This document shows positions 1 through 12,142 of a stretch of 64,000 nucleotides of DNA, in pieces. Both the position numbers and the translations under genes were made by a program. The DNA is taken from the NCBI GenBank assembly GCA_030248195.1, contig JASAND010000707.1:29004-93003 (forward strand), read 5' to 3'. The stretch is from Trissonchulus latispiculum. Lineage: Eukaryota; Nematoda; Enoplea; Enoplida; Ironidae. The notes beneath the pieces are model-generated. The model saw only the letters and a program-made list of their open reading frames with translations, ran no database searches and had not been told where the DNA came from. Position 1 is the first letter of the stretch; every line of letters starts with the position of its first letter.

Positions 1-1411
1 GGGCCGGTGCCCCGCAGTAGCCATACCAATGCCATAATGAAAAATGCCTTATATTATAGTCATATTTGTTTGTCATATCTTGTTATAGTCATTTTTATAG
101 TCTTCTTGCCTTTAAAATTTTTTTCTGTCTACTTTAAAATTCAGCCTTAAATGCTTGCCTTAATTTTTGTCTTGTTCTTCTGTTTATATTTGTTTGACTA
201 CTTTGATTCTATTGTTTGTTTTTGTTTAGTTAGGTTTTGCATTTGTCGTGTCGAATTCGTAGGAACTCATTTCTTTCGCACGGGGTGAAACGATAACAAA
301 AACATTGAAAACATTGAGAAGTTGGTAACGTTGTTAGCTTAAATTTGTTAGACTTGTTAGGATATATATGTAATATTGCTGTTTGTGAAATTCTACTTGA
401 AATTCTCTTTGAAATTTATTGGGATTCTTGTATTTTCTTTAAACTGCTATTTGCTATTGCACAATTCCGAGAGATGAGGGCTTTTAAGCCAAGGGCCAAG
501 AGTTGAGCTAAGACGGGTTGTGCTGTAAACGGCAGTTTCTGTCTGGGCTTTCAATACGTGAACCTGTAATCCTGTTGTTTTTGTTTGAAGTTTATTATTA
601 TTAGAATATGTATAGTGTGTCTGCTTTGTCATTATATTTTGTTGCTAGTTATTTCATAGTTAGTTAATTTCGCTGTATAGAATTACTGTATTACTTCATT
701 ATTAGAATCACTTGTATTACTTCACTGTTTTCTGTCATACTTGTTTAGTTAGGAATTTGAAATTTTGTTGTCTACTATACATGTCATATTTACTCTTTTG
801 AACTTTGCTGTACAGATATTATGCTCTATATTATCCTTTTGAAACTCTGTTGTACAGTATAAACTGTCATATTTACTCCATGTATAGAAAGTTATTGACT
901 GTACTGTTTATTCCGGAATTTATAATTGTTGGAGTGATAGTGTTGTGTGTTGGGTTGAGTTGCGTGAATGGGGTCTTCTAACCATAGAGGCATTTGGGTT
1001 CTACTTTTTCATAAGGGGTCTCGATTCACTACTTTCGTTTTCTACTTACTCTCTTTTCATTATCTAAATTTGAATCGCAGTATCGTTTAAAATGTTATCA
1101 AGTTATGTGCAAGCAAGAAGTTAATCCCCAGTTTCGATTAGCCTGCATTTGACTACCAACTCGCTACCAAACTTTTCTATTTTCTTTAAACTTTGTACTT
1201 TCTTTTGTAAGTCGCTTGGCTTACTTCTGAAGTTACTTTCTTTCATGGGCAGTAAAAGCGCCAGGACTTCTTAACGGTTGCTTACTGGTCGCCCATGTAG
1301 TTTTCTATTTTCTTGAAATTTTCCATCAATTTTTAATTCTCGAATTATGGTAGCAACTCTCGTTATCTCTGAATTTTTAGCAGGCGCTAAAAAACTTCTG
1401 CAGGGGGATGA
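1..1411. other. T-rich stretch without recognisable gene
   Basis: This stretch is AT-rich and strongly T-rich on the plus strand, with many short runs of TTTG and TTTA. I see no open frame with a recognisable protein and no RNA gene. Its right end, with a G-rich run just before position 1412, could be the tail of a plus-strand LTR element whose 3' LTR follows. The missing downstream exons of the nucleoside transporter gene were looked for here on the minus strand and were not found. Confidence 0.5.
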
Positions 1412-1673
1412 TGTGAAAAACTAGCGATTACGGTCTGCGATTCTACAATCCCTTTAGCAACTATTCAAACTAGTGCTTACTCTTGTGTAAGTACTTAGGT
1501 CTGGAACGATGAGTCATCAAATAGACAATTAGCAAATTACATTATATAATCAGTATCGGTGTTGTTATTATTGTGAGCAGTCGGGTTTTAACCCATATTG
1601 TATTAGCGGTGCCACCATTTGGATTATTGGTATAAATTGTAAGTTTAATTAATAAACACATTTGTCCGCCACA
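1412..1673 (+). repeat. putative 3' LTR of a plus-strand BEL/Pao-type element
   Basis: A 262-bp block starts with TGTGAAAA and ends with CCGCCACA, giving the TG...CA ends expected of an LTR. It is preceded by a G-rich tract (CAGGGGGATGA) like the polypurine tract of BEL/Pao elements. Near its 3' end it contains AATAAA (about 1651), as a polyadenylation signal would. I found no partner LTR in the window. The coding remnant next to it is on the opposite strand, so the two need not belong together. Confidence 0.4.
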
Positions 1674-1704
1674 ACTGCCTCATGTTTGATTAGGGAAGGT
1701 TAGA

Positions 1705-4700
1705 CTAGGGATCTATTTTAATTAGAGTTGCACCCTTAGGGAACCTGCAATAGAATCGCCAGTCAGTCTCCGGTTTAGTTCCGGACAGTAAACTCGGGGA
1801 TTGATATCCCAGTAGATACGGAGAAGCTACTACTCCGAAGGGGATACGAGTGAAACGAAATTCCTCTATGTTGTTCCGGTTCCAAGGATTCAGCAAATCT
1901 TTGATCCAAAGGAATCTGACGCTATCCCTATCTATACTCTGCAACCCCACTTGCAGAAAGGCTTTTTCTATGTCCGAGGTGATAGCAATTGTTGATAGCC
2001 GAAACCGTAGTAGTAACCCCACAAGATCACCTAGATAGTTGATTCCGGTGTGGATCAAATCATTCAGAGACGGGCCATTTCCGTTTGTTTTAGAGCTAGC
2101 ATCGTAAACAATACGTACTTTGGTTGTTCTTCGATCTTCTTTGATGACTGGAAAGTGAGCAATATAATGAACAATCGGACCGTCTGGCTTTGTAGGAACC
2201 TTCTCTATCACCCCATTGGCCAGCTGATTCTGGATGATATCGTTGTATGTTTCCAGGTTTTTGGTGTCGTAGACATTTGGTGCTAATGTTCTCAAGGTCG
2301 TGAAAAGGCGGCGTTGGGCCTTGCCGTAGTTTGTATCAATCTCCGAGTCCGGCGCTTTCCAAGGCCACCTGACATAGTAGCGATCATCACCCAGAACTAT
2401 TGTTGCTTTAAAATCATTGTAGAACTTACTATTTGTAGTTTGGTCATGCTCTGTTGACTGGAGACCGACACTCTCTAGGTCCCAGAATTCTTGTATATCT
2501 TGTTGCATGGCAATGATGGGCGCCAGCAGCACGTGTCCAGTAGGATTAGATTCTTCTTTGGGAAGGTTATGCTGTCTGGTTTTGTAGTTGCCCGACAGTA
2601 TTACTCCTAATGGACTGTAGCATACTGCCATAGAGGGACCAATAGGTATAGACTTCGTGATGGCTTGAGGACCCAAAACTTCATGCCAATAGTCCATTCC
2701 GAGCAATATGTCGATGTTGACTTCTGTTTTCTTTGTTGGCGGTAGGTTCAAAGGCTTCAACCGACTTATTATTTGGCCTGTTGAGTTATCAAATTGTACA
2801 GGGTGGAGGGGAAGTTTGGGAGCCATGTCTTGTATGGAATATGCGTACACATGGAGCTTGAAGTTGTTGTCACCAATGAGAACGAACTTGACAACTTCAG
2901 CTGTGAGCTTCTCAGTGGCTTTAGCATTGAATCGGGCGGTTTCTAAAATAACTTGTCTCAGTGGTTTCAAGCCCATGCGATCCGCAACTTTCTTGTCAAT
3001 ACATGTGAATCTGGCTCCAGCATCTAAGTACAGATGAACGGTGTGGATAACTCCTGAACTGGGATTCTTTGCTTTGCAGGGAAACGAGGCCATTATGACA
3101 TTGTCTTTTTCTCCATTGGCAGCAAGGTGGATTTGCATGACCTCCGGAGATTCGTCGGAATTGTCTTGTGAGGCGGCAATCGGCTGTGCTTCCGTTGTGG
3201 ATACGTGATGACTCGATTGTGTAGGCACAGATCGTTGCCGTTGTCTGCAAAATGCTGAGTTGTGTTTAGCACTTTTGCAGTAATAACATGACTTCACCCG
3301 CTTGCAGGTTTTTGCAGTATGACCTGTTTGGAGGCACTTGAAACATACTCTTTTGGATTTAGCCAACTCCACTCGACGGTTAACATCAGGGATTACAGTG
3401 CAAATATCGCTGAAATGTGAACTATCACCGCAGAAAAGACATTGGCGGGACTGTGTCGTCTTGGTTGTGTCGTGTTTAGATGCTCCTTGCAGAAATGCGG
3501 CTGTAGCTGGCATTTCTGTGGACAACGGTTCCACGTCCGCTGTAGATTTCTTCACTTTCTTATTTTCTTTGGCTTGCCACTTGAAAATTCTGATCAAAGC
3601 ATCCAAAAATTCTTTCATAGACCAATCCGTAACCTCTTGGTCCTTAAGCATTGCCAGTTGAGATAGATTCTTGTTGAGCTCGCCAGGCAGCTTCTTTAAA
3701 AGTAGTGGGATATAGGCTTTCACTGATGACGCATCTACCCCCATGCGGTCCAAAGAAACAGTGATCGCTCTTGTGTCATCGATGAACTTCTCCAAATTGG
3801 ACAGATTCTCTTTGACTTGTGGCATTGTTCCTAGGGCTTCCCAGCTAGCTACGATTATATCATTTTGACCTCCGTATGCTTGCTTGAGGATATCGATCGC
3901 CTCGTCGTATCGATCCCCCTGAAAACCCAGACCCTTGACCTTATCGTACGCCGAACCTTTCAAGCTTTGCAGGAGATAATCCATCTTCTGCTTTTTGTGA
4001 AGATTTGGGCGTGAGTGAATGTTCACCTCAAACGAGTCCCAAAAGTTTGGCCAGGTTAACTTATCTCCTGCGAAGCAAGGCAGCTGTAACTTAGGCAGCT
4101 TACTTGTTAGGGACTGAAAGTTGTGTTGATTCTGAGTGTGACTGTTGTGGCCGGAATCATCTCCGCCTTGTGGACGAATGGTCGTAATCACCTGTTCAAA
4201 AAGTTGCTTCATAGTTGCCATTTCCGCCCTGTGGTTTGCAAGATCATCCTGTCGTTGTTGTTCCATTCTTTTTAATTCTGCATCCCTGCGCTCGTCTTGA
4301 TAGCGAAGAAAATCCAGAAACTGCTGGGTTAAATTTGGTTGGACTGAAGGACCAGCTGGAATTTGCCGCAGGTCTGTCAGTCGTTGCAGCAGACGTTCTG
4401 GTGAGCCGAGATTTGGCGCAGACGTAGCAGATTGGTCTTCGGGTGTAGAATTGGGAGCGCGGGTGATGGACGGAGAAGGGTTTGGTTGTTCTTGGGAGTC
4501 GGGTGGTTGGTCCACAGGCGGTTGAGGTGTAAATATTCTTTCGGAGGGTCGGGCCACAGATGGAGAAGGGTTTCTCCCGGAGGGTCCGGTCACGGGCGGG
4601 TCAGCAGCGGGAGACCTCTCCCTTGGACGAATGTGAAATAACTCCGGATCACAGTCATATGTTGTGAGGAGTTCAGCTTTAGTGAAAGTGCCGCCAAGTA

Positions 4701-4941
4701 AAAGGCACTGAGGAAGCGTCATAGCAGTACAGTTATCACAACTCCAACAAAATTCACGACCCAATGTCCGTAATGCTTCGTAGAGAATGTCTGAGAGTGA
4801 TCCATTAACTTTGTGATTGATGCAGTGGATGCACCACCAGCTGGAACAATCGTCGCATTGTAGCGACTCTGGAACATTGTTCTGGCAAACGACGCAGGTA
4901 GCGTCGTCGGAAAGTAAAAGCAAACTGTCCTGGGCATCCAT
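1705..4941 (-). pseudogene. BEL/Pao retrotransposon Gag-Pol, truncated inside reverse transcriptase
   Basis: This is a 1078-codon open frame starting at ATG 4941. In order it shows a Cys-rich PHD-like finger (about residues 16-72), a Pro/Ser-rich linker, a DUF1759-type Gag region (about 285-440), several CCHC-like zinc knuckles (about 500-565, e.g. CFKCLQTGHTAKTC), and a pepsin-like protease with a D-A-G active site (LYLDAGARFTCID) in a DUF1758-type context. The reverse transcriptase N-terminal half follows (KVRIVYDASSK, then SDIEKAFLQV carrying the first catalytic Asp). Homology stops after PFGVVASPYLLG near position 1806. The YVDD box, RNase H and integrase are absent, so the element cannot be autonomous. 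Domain order is diagnostic for BEL/Pao. The frame is otherwise undamaged, suggesting recent truncation. A tRNA-iMet-type primer site lies just upstream at 4958-4968. Confidence 0.88.
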
Positions 4942-4957
4942 AGAAAGTGAAACAGTT

Positions 4958-4968
4958 CTCTGCTACCA
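4958..4968 (-). promoter_or_regulatory. primer binding site of the BEL/Pao element (tRNA-iMet type)
   Basis: On the minus strand this reads TGGTAGCAGAG, the complement of the 3' end of initiator tRNA-Met including CCA. It lies 17 bases before the Gag start codon. The sequence just beyond it (minus strand ...ATCCACAATTT) would be the end of the 5' LTR. Only about 120 bases remain there before transporter exon sequence, so the LTR is short or truncated. Confidence 0.6.
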
Positions 4969-5097
4969 AAATTGTGGATAAAGATCCAAATACTCAGGAT
5001 AAAAGTCTGCTTTAACTATACTTTCCAAGAAGTGCTCAATACTCATCAACAAAGTGACAGATAAAAACCCAGGAAAATCCTTTTTAAAATCTAGTTT

Positions 5098-8000
5098 TTA
5101 ACAGAATGTCACCAATCGCTTGATGAGTTTATACCTCGGTTCTAGCACTAAATCAGCAACTTTTTTGGTTTTGGACTCTTCAGTTTCTGGATAGAGAAGC
5201 TTTGCGGCAACCATCGCAGCAGGAGCCGACATTATGCTAGCTGTAAGCAAGTGGCTTGAGCATGCCTGTAAAATTGAGAATGCTTAATCAAACTCTAATT
5301 GAATGTTATCGATTGAATTTAACTGTTTAATTGAGAAAAGACAGTTCATAAATTTTGAATACAAAACATGGATATTAAGCATAAATCGCTGTGCTTTGAA
5401 ATGGGTTATATAGGTTCAATGCACTCACAGACAATTCAATTTTGATTCATTTACCAATAAGTCTTGAATTGTATTCTTGTATTTTTTGAATTAATGATTT
5501 TTAATTCTGAAGTAATCAAGCTTATCATTAATAACCACAATTTTCATTGAAATTTTATACCGAGATACATAAAAAATAAACGAATGTCACTGGGCATTGG
5601 CATACCATACTCCGTGACAGCACCAATCTAACGTTTTATGCTTCCTGTGATCCTAGTGACTCAGACGTTACTTTATTGTCGAACCTTCGGTACGCTATGG
5701 CGCTATGTGTTCAACAGAAAATACAAATCCCCTTCAAATTATGTCCATAACTTCTCTTAAGCGCCAGAGCACCCTCTAAAACAAACTTTTTGAATATTTG
5801 CTGAGAGTTAGTCAGTAGGCGTCACAAGGAACTTTGGAGAAGTTTCGGGAACTGGGTGGGGTTTAAGGTCTGATAACAAAAAGTGTTCCCAGTGACATTC
5901 TTCAAGGCTGACTATATTATACCAAGAGCACATACGTAATACATAAGAGTATTACAGCTGTCATACTTTATGTACTATAAGTGTGACACATCCTCTGCAC
6001 GCTATCGGCTGACCCTCACCGCAAATTGGACCCCAGTGACTCCCGCCGCAAGTTGGTACCCAGTCGAAACAGGTGTACGTCACTCGCCCTATGCTTATGT
6101 GTTAAAGCTCGAAAACACAAGCACTATGTGCGCGAGTTTTGTGTCTGCTTCGAGGTTTAGAACACAAACATAGCGTGCAAATTTTTTTTGAAGTGAAGGG
6201 TCCAATTTGCGGGAGGGGGGTCAGCCGTTAGCGTGCAGAGGATAGGATGTGTCACATTCATATCATAATACAAAGGGCATGACAGCTGCCATACTCTTAT
6301 CAAGAGTACATAATACATAAGAGTGTGACAGCAGGCAAGCTCTCTGTTATCAGCTGTAGGTACATGCTATGTTCGCTAACGGCTGACCCCCCCCCCCACA
6401 AACGTGTATGTGCTCTTCAAAGAAATTCGCACGCTATCTTTGCGTGTTAAAGCTCGCAACAGACGCACATTGAACCAACTGAGTAGTTGTGTTTTCGAGC
6501 TTCAGCATGCAAGCGTAGCGGCCAAATTTCTTTGAAGAGCACATACACATTTGGGGGGGTCAGCCGTTAGCGTGCAGAGTATGCTGCAGCTGATGGCTGC
6601 TGTCACACTCTTATATATTATGTACTCTTGCTCTTATGTATTGTGTACCCTCTGACCGGAGCAACGGAAAACGCAGAACGGGCCAACGAATAATGGATAA
6701 ATAACGTTTTATTTTTCTTCGTTGATCCGTTCCTTCGTGTATCGGATATTCCGCCGTCTTTGCTTCATCCATCCGTCAATCACAAGTTGCCTATGTAGCC
6801 TATGCAAACAACTTCCCGAAGTCTGCTTTTCTCGGTTTCTAAAATATTCTAGATTCTCTGTCGCGTCTCTGAAGCATGAAATGGGGAAACAACGAAGTCC
6901 ATTTTTCGTGTTGGCACGGTTTTCCGTTTTCCAGTTGCTCCGCTGGAGCGTCCGGTGAATCGTCCTTTTCGTGTTATGCACTCCTAGCCTACACCAAATA
7001 ATATGTAGGCTCCTAGAACTGAACCAGCAATGGTGGCAAAACCGCTCTGCCGTAATGTCAGCATGAATTTCACTTTTGGTCATCTTTTCAATGTAGGGCT
7101 TTATTAGCAAAGGAGCTTCTGTCTAAATGCTAAGCCAACCAATTTAAAGTACAACATCGACATTCTACAATTGAATAAACGGAATTTAATTTAATTCTAT
7201 AAAAGAAAACCTCCAAGCTTAAGCCAAAACTGTGTACATGACAAAAACAAAAAGAGCAGCCAAATCAAGATCACTAACTTATTCTTACTTGTCCAACAAA
7301 TATATTTGCTGCTGTAGACAGAGATTCCGCAGCCGTAGTGCCAAGAGTGAATTCCATTAAAATAGCGATTCTTATGACAACATATTGTACAATTCCAAAG
7401 TAATATAATACTGATACTACGCTACTAAAGAAGATAATTATGGGCAGAACCTGAAAAAATAAAAACCATCGAAAGAAGACGAACAGTGAAAATGCAAACG
7501 CACAGCACTATGGCTTAAATAATTTTTTCTTCCTTGTACCTTCCTTCAGAAAGTAACGACGTCATCTTTGAATAGCCTGAAACGATGGCGGCTGCCAGCC
7601 CCTGTAAGGAAAGGATGATACTCTGCCCTAGACACAAGTGTATATGTCGTAGTTCAGTATGTAATTCAGTTCAGTTCGTAACTGAACTAGTCCAGTATGT
7701 AATTACACACTGGACTAGTTCAATATGTAATCAGCATTTTCAAGACGTTTACTGAGCTATTACAGTTATTGTTCATGAAACCCCTCATTGTGATGTTGCA
7801 AACGCTATGGGGTCTGCAATTCGTAGTCTGTAACATGAAACGATGGAAGAAATTTGTGACATTTTCCACCGCCTTGTATTTTCTTCTACTTTTGAATTTT
7901 TTAAATTTTACTTCTATCTTTTTCTAAAATTCACAGTATATATTTAAAAGATGCGCGTAAGGCTCTACAGAATACAGATAATGAAGAAGAATTTTTAATA

Positions 8001-11000
8001 CGGTTTTGCTTAAACTCAACTTGACGTCTTATGTTCGGTACGTTGAGCTGAGGAAGAGTTTATTTGAAAAACGTGTTTTCTTTTTTGCTAAAATGCAAAA
8101 ATACACAGCAAATCTGAGCTCAAGTAGTACTAATCTCAGAAATTTAGTACGCATATTAGCACTTATTAATTTTTAATATTGGTAAAATAATAGTAAAAAG
8201 TATATAATAAAATGAGGAAGTCAAGAAATACTCTGTTGTCTTACAACTTTAAAAACATTGAATTTTGTGCTACTTAAAAAAACCAGAAGAAACACATATA
8301 GAAGCAAACTTAAACATTTGGAAAAGATGCAAAAAAGCATAAGAAAATACAAGGTGGTAGAAAATATCACAATTTCTTTCCTCGTAATTTCACAGACCCC
8401 AGATTACAGACCCGTCTTCTTCATAATCTGTAGAGCCTATTTTGAGAAATTGAAAAGACGTTGAGCCCAAAATTGAAGACAAATGATGTATAATATCTAA
8501 AGATCAAAATTTAAAATTTTTACAAAAATAAATAATTAAAATCTGTTTGAAATTTAGGTTTTTGTCCATAACAAAACAAGAACTATCAACAACTTGACGA
8601 TAACATTGTCTTCAGCCCATGTTCTCTTACGTACATCTTTTAAAAACTGTTATTTTAGAAAAAGTAGAAGCAAAAATGAAAATAATTTGAGAAACTCAAA
8701 AAGTAGAAGAAAATACAAGGTGGTGGAAGATGTCACAAATTTCTTCCATCGTTTCATTTCATAGACTACGGATTACAGACTCCATAACGTTTGCTTGCAA
8801 CATCACAATGAGGGGTTTCATAAACAAGAACTGTAATAGCACTGTAAACGTCTTGAAAATGCTGATTACATACTGAACTAGTCCAGTGTGTAATTACATA
8901 CTGGACTAGTTCAGTTACGAACAACTGAATTACATACCGAACTACGACATATACCCTTTCATGGCAGTAACGGCCAGAGTAAGCTAGAATGATAGCTGTC
9001 TTGGCTAATTGTTATTGGATCGCACTACACTAAGGTAAATCATTTCCATTACATTTCCGTGCACACACAGCACTTAGACGAGTTCGTGGAAATTCTTTCA
9101 TGACGTCTGACGTGGATATAACTCTTTTTGCACTAAATTATTAAGCGAAAACGCAAGCTCACTTGAAACAGCGAAAAATCGACTGAAATCCGAGTTTTTT
9201 AGCTGCGTTTCACCAGGAACTGCCACGTATCCAAAGACAAAACCTGAACCACTGTCAACGTATTTCAGAAAATAGGCTACTTGGTTGGACAGCCATTCAA
9301 AGGCTATTCTTCCATGCGTCCATCGCAGAACCAGAAAGGCAAAAATGAATTGTAGAGCCAAGCCCCAAATGACTGGACGCCATCTCACCTAAAGAAAAAT
9401 TGCATTCACAATGGGCCATCCCATGAGTCCCCCCATAATATTATTCACTTGAGCTTACCAACTAGTTTCTGAGAACAATATCTGTTCGATCTATATCCAA
9501 GAAATTCATCCATCTATGTCTTTGCAATCTGAACTAACTGTTGGCTGCCCCCCCCGCGAGGGGATGTGGAAGTTTTACCGGCTCCACTCGGACATGCTTT
9601 GTCGACCCCTTCCCCACCAAATGCAGGAACATTCGCATGTTCTGGTCTGAATGCCGTTACACAAGTATAAGAAGAGTGACTTAGTGGATTCTTGGTATAA
9701 ATAATACTTCCAAACCCATAGATCTGTTAATCTAAAAGTGGCTTACTTGAGTTGGATGCTTTGAGAATATGAAACAAAGCAACAAGTACACGAAAAGACC
9801 AACAAGAGGAATCAAACGGAAAGCACCAAATGTAGCCTCATAAGCTATAATTGCGAGAAATGTCAGAAACACTCCTGCATATACGCACCTGCAATAACAA
9901 CATAATATCAGACATATACAGGAGGTAAAGCGGAGAATAGTAAATCCGTGTGTCGTAGCCCGCGAAACGTTTTTGGATTGTTGTCCAAAATTTCACCAAA
10001 AGTTTAAAAAGCCAGGGTTCTTATCCCCCTCCTCCCAGAATACGTATGGATTGTTTAAAATAACTTGACTTTACGTATATGCAACATAAACGCACAGAAG
10101 TGTGGAACCTCACTTGCAGAATCAAGTCAGCTAATGGATTGCATCTGCATTTAAAATGAGCGTTCAATCAGTACGCTACCCATCTACTCCCTCTCTCAGA
10201 AGTCATTCAGTATAGGTACCAGTCGAGTACCTAAGTTATAATGCATAGATGAACTTTGTACCGAAGCTCTGTAGCGCTTCTACCAGGCTGAAGGACCAAG
10301 ATGAAACCAAGGACAAGCGTCAGGCACCCTCGTACCCAGGAAACCAGGACCTGGAATAGAGAAGGGAAGAGCGAGGTCCAGCTTTTCACTCGCCATTGAA
10401 AGTAAAGAATTGGTCCCGCCGGGGATCGAACCACGGCCCTTCTGACTCCGGAGCAGACATGCTAACCACTACACCACGGGACCATCAGCTGAACTCCCAT
10501 TGCAGGCTTATCAATCTTTCCTATGCCTACTTCCCTTACAGCTCGGACTGCAAGGAACAATTTTATAAGGATTTGCAAGTTCTGGATTCCGAAACTCGCA
10601 GCTACAAGTATTGCATAAAGTATATAGTGCGGAGTCCGTACTCCGCTCCGCACTAACACTTGTGTAAGGGAAGCAGGTATAGGAAAGATTGGTAAGCCTG
10701 CAATGGGAGTTCAGCTGATGGTCCCGTGGTGTAGTGGTTAGCATGTCTGACTCTAGAGCAGAAGGGCCGTGGTTCGATCCCCGGCGGGACCATTTCTTTA
10801 CTTTCAATGGTGAGTGAAAAGCTGAACCTCCCTCTTCCCTTCTCTCTTCTAGGTCCTGGTTTCGTGGGTACGAGTGCCCTTGCCACGTTCGGGCTTGTCC
10901 TTGGTTTCTTCCTGATCCACCAGCCCTGGCAGAAGCGCTACATGTGTCGAGGCTGCCTCAGGACCCGGATTGGACTCCTGTCTCCGGTCCCCCAGTAGTT

Positions 11001-12142
11001 GCTTCTGGTTGATTGGATCTAAAGGGGTCTGGAACGTGTGTCGGGGGAGCACGGATCCCTTGGGTTCAGAATGCCCTGCGCTGGATGCGCTCTCGGTTCG
11101 ATTCCGAGTTGAGTAAGCCGCGGGACGCGTCTTAAATGAAACCCGGGGGAGATGTAAGGGAAGCAGGTATAGGAAAGATTGGTAAGCCTGCAATGGGAGT
11201 TCAGCTGATGGTCCCGTGGTGTAGTGGTTAGCATGTCTGACTCTAGAGCAGAAGGGCCGTGGTTCGATCCCCGGCGGGACCATTTCTTTACTTTCAATGG
11301 TGAGTGAAAAGCTGAACCTCCCTCTTCCCTTCTCTCTTCTAGGTCCTGGTTTCGTGGGTACGAGGGTGCCTGACGCCTCCCGTTCGGGCTTGTCCTTGGT
11401 TTCTTCCTGATCCACCAGCCCTGGTAGAAGCGCTACACTTGAACTGCGAGTTCAGCAAGTGCAAGTTGCAAGTCCGTTGGTACACTAAGCTAAGCAGCAA
11501 GCAAAGGTTTTATTAAACTCACTGCAACACTCGAAAAATAGAACACATGAAATACTTGTACTTGGAATTTGCGTTTCCTCTTACTCGTAGGCTTGCACTT
11601 AGAAATCCGCAACTTATCATGAAATTAGCCCCAGATTTAGGCCAGATAGGTCTCAGAGTGCCAGATAGTGAGTGTCAGAGCCTTGAATAATGCTATACAT
11701 CGAGTACTCGCGTCTGCAAAGAAACTTACAGCTTAACAGCTCGTTTTTTCCACAAAACATTTGAAGCTCTTTGGATAGTAGAGGCCTTCTCCTGACAGTG
11801 TGTGAAAACATAGGGAGTCAGAATATGATAATAAAAAATAAACAGCAAAGCAATGACATATAAGACGAATAATGGTATTGCTTTCTTGGTGTCATGAATA
11901 CAGGCTGCAATTAAGTAGCCGACAGCTGCAGCTGCCAGCAAGCCAAGGAATACACGATTAATAATAGGTTTATTTTTGTCAAACCAATCGGAGATCTGTC
12001 CCACACATGTTCGAAAAGTATTTAGGAACCGGTTAGACGTATCATGACTCTCATCAGCAGAAATTTGTTTGGCTGAAGGCTTAGAGTTATCCATTTGTCC
12101 AGGGCTGGTCTCTTGATCAGATACGACATTGCCGAACTGCAT
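5098..12142 (-). CDS. SLC28-family concentrative nucleoside transporter, N-terminal part, six exons (interrupted)
   Basis: SLC28/CNT proteins import nucleosides with Na+ or H+ at the plasma membrane. Exons read on the minus strand: 12142-11730, 9888-9747, 9388-9163, 7450-7289, 7122-6993, 5265-5098. Each junction has GT-AG ends. Family motifs appear in order: [80 protein letters not shown] and LLYPETEES. Exon phases agree, except that exon 5 (130 nt) carries a one-base shift near 7052-7060 and exon 3 needs either a shift or a 31-nt intron (9183-9213). The frame stops at 5098. The C-terminal half of a normal CNT (about 600-700 aa) is missing, and a BEL/Pao element starts within 140 bases. The locus is therefore a truncated gene or pseudogene, or it has further exons left of the window. 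Introns carry SINEs, a foldback element and MITEs. Confidence 0.87.
5930..6655. repeat. cluster of two related MITE-like inverted-repeat elements
   Basis: These lie in the transporter intron between exons 5 and 6. The first is about 5981-6258, with inverted ends GTGTGACACATCCTCTGCAC and its complement at 6231-6256. The second is about 6300-6630, with an outer inverted pair around CATAAGAGTGTGACAGC and an inner pair at 6373 and 6560. Both share the core GCTAACGGCTGACCCC next to C or G runs and enclose a Thr-codon-free AT-rich centre. No transposase frame is present, so they are non-autonomous. Boundaries are approximate. Confidence 0.6.
7638..8956. repeat. foldback (long inverted repeat) element in transporter intron
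   Basis: Arms of roughly 280 bp face each other: 7638-7920 reads outward-in from GTATATGTCGTAGTTCAG, and 8690-8956 is its imperfect complement ending GAACTACGACATATAC. A partial internal copy of the inner arm motif (ACAAGGTGGTAGAAAATATCAC) lies at about 8348-8400. The arms also contain shorter self-complementary blocks (ACTGGACTAGTTCA). No coding frame of note lies inside. It sits between transporter exons 3 and 4. Confidence 0.7.
10270..10543 (-). repeat. tRNA-derived SINE, copy A (minus strand)
   Basis: This copy is inverted relative to copies B and C. It has a leader (GGGAAGTAGGCATAGGAAAG on the minus strand), a 72-nt tRNA-like head at 10412-10483 with a perfect 7-bp acceptor stem (GGTCCCG/CGGGACC) and a B box GGTTCGATCC, and a body of about 140 bp. 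The head has a different anticodon loop from copies B and C (TCCGGAG, which would place CGG in the anticodon). It lies in transporter intron 1. Confidence 0.75.
10663..10942 (+). repeat. tRNA-derived SINE, copy B
   Basis: The leader starts at TGTAAGGGAAGCAGG, the tRNA-like head is 10720-10791, and the body runs to GAAGCGCTACATG. The head folds with a full acceptor stem, a normal D arm and a 4-of-5 anticodon stem around loop CTCTAGA (anticodon CTA), but only 3 of 5 T-stem pairs form. A and B boxes for RNA polymerase III are present. The degenerate T stem and the shared body mark a SINE and not a functional tRNA gene. Confidence 0.8.
10943..11152 (+). repeat. spacer between SINE copies with a second tRNA-like B box
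   Basis: This 210-bp stretch between SINE copies B and C contains GGTTCGATTCCGAG at about 11094, a B-box-like sequence, and a GC-rich context (CGCGGGACGCG). It may be the body of a different tRNA-derived SINE into which copy C inserted. I could not delimit it. Confidence 0.35.
11153..11436 (+). repeat. tRNA-derived SINE, copy C
   Basis: The leader and tRNA-like head (11210-11281) look identical to copy B by eye. The body matches copy B with a few differences and ends GAAGCGCTACAC. Copies B and C are in direct orientation 490 bp apart, consistent with recent insertion or local duplication. Confidence 0.8.

Noticed and set aside
10849..11415. 188-codon minus-strand frame with [18 protein letters not shown] text
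   Set aside because: Antisense translation of two SINE copies and the spacer between them.
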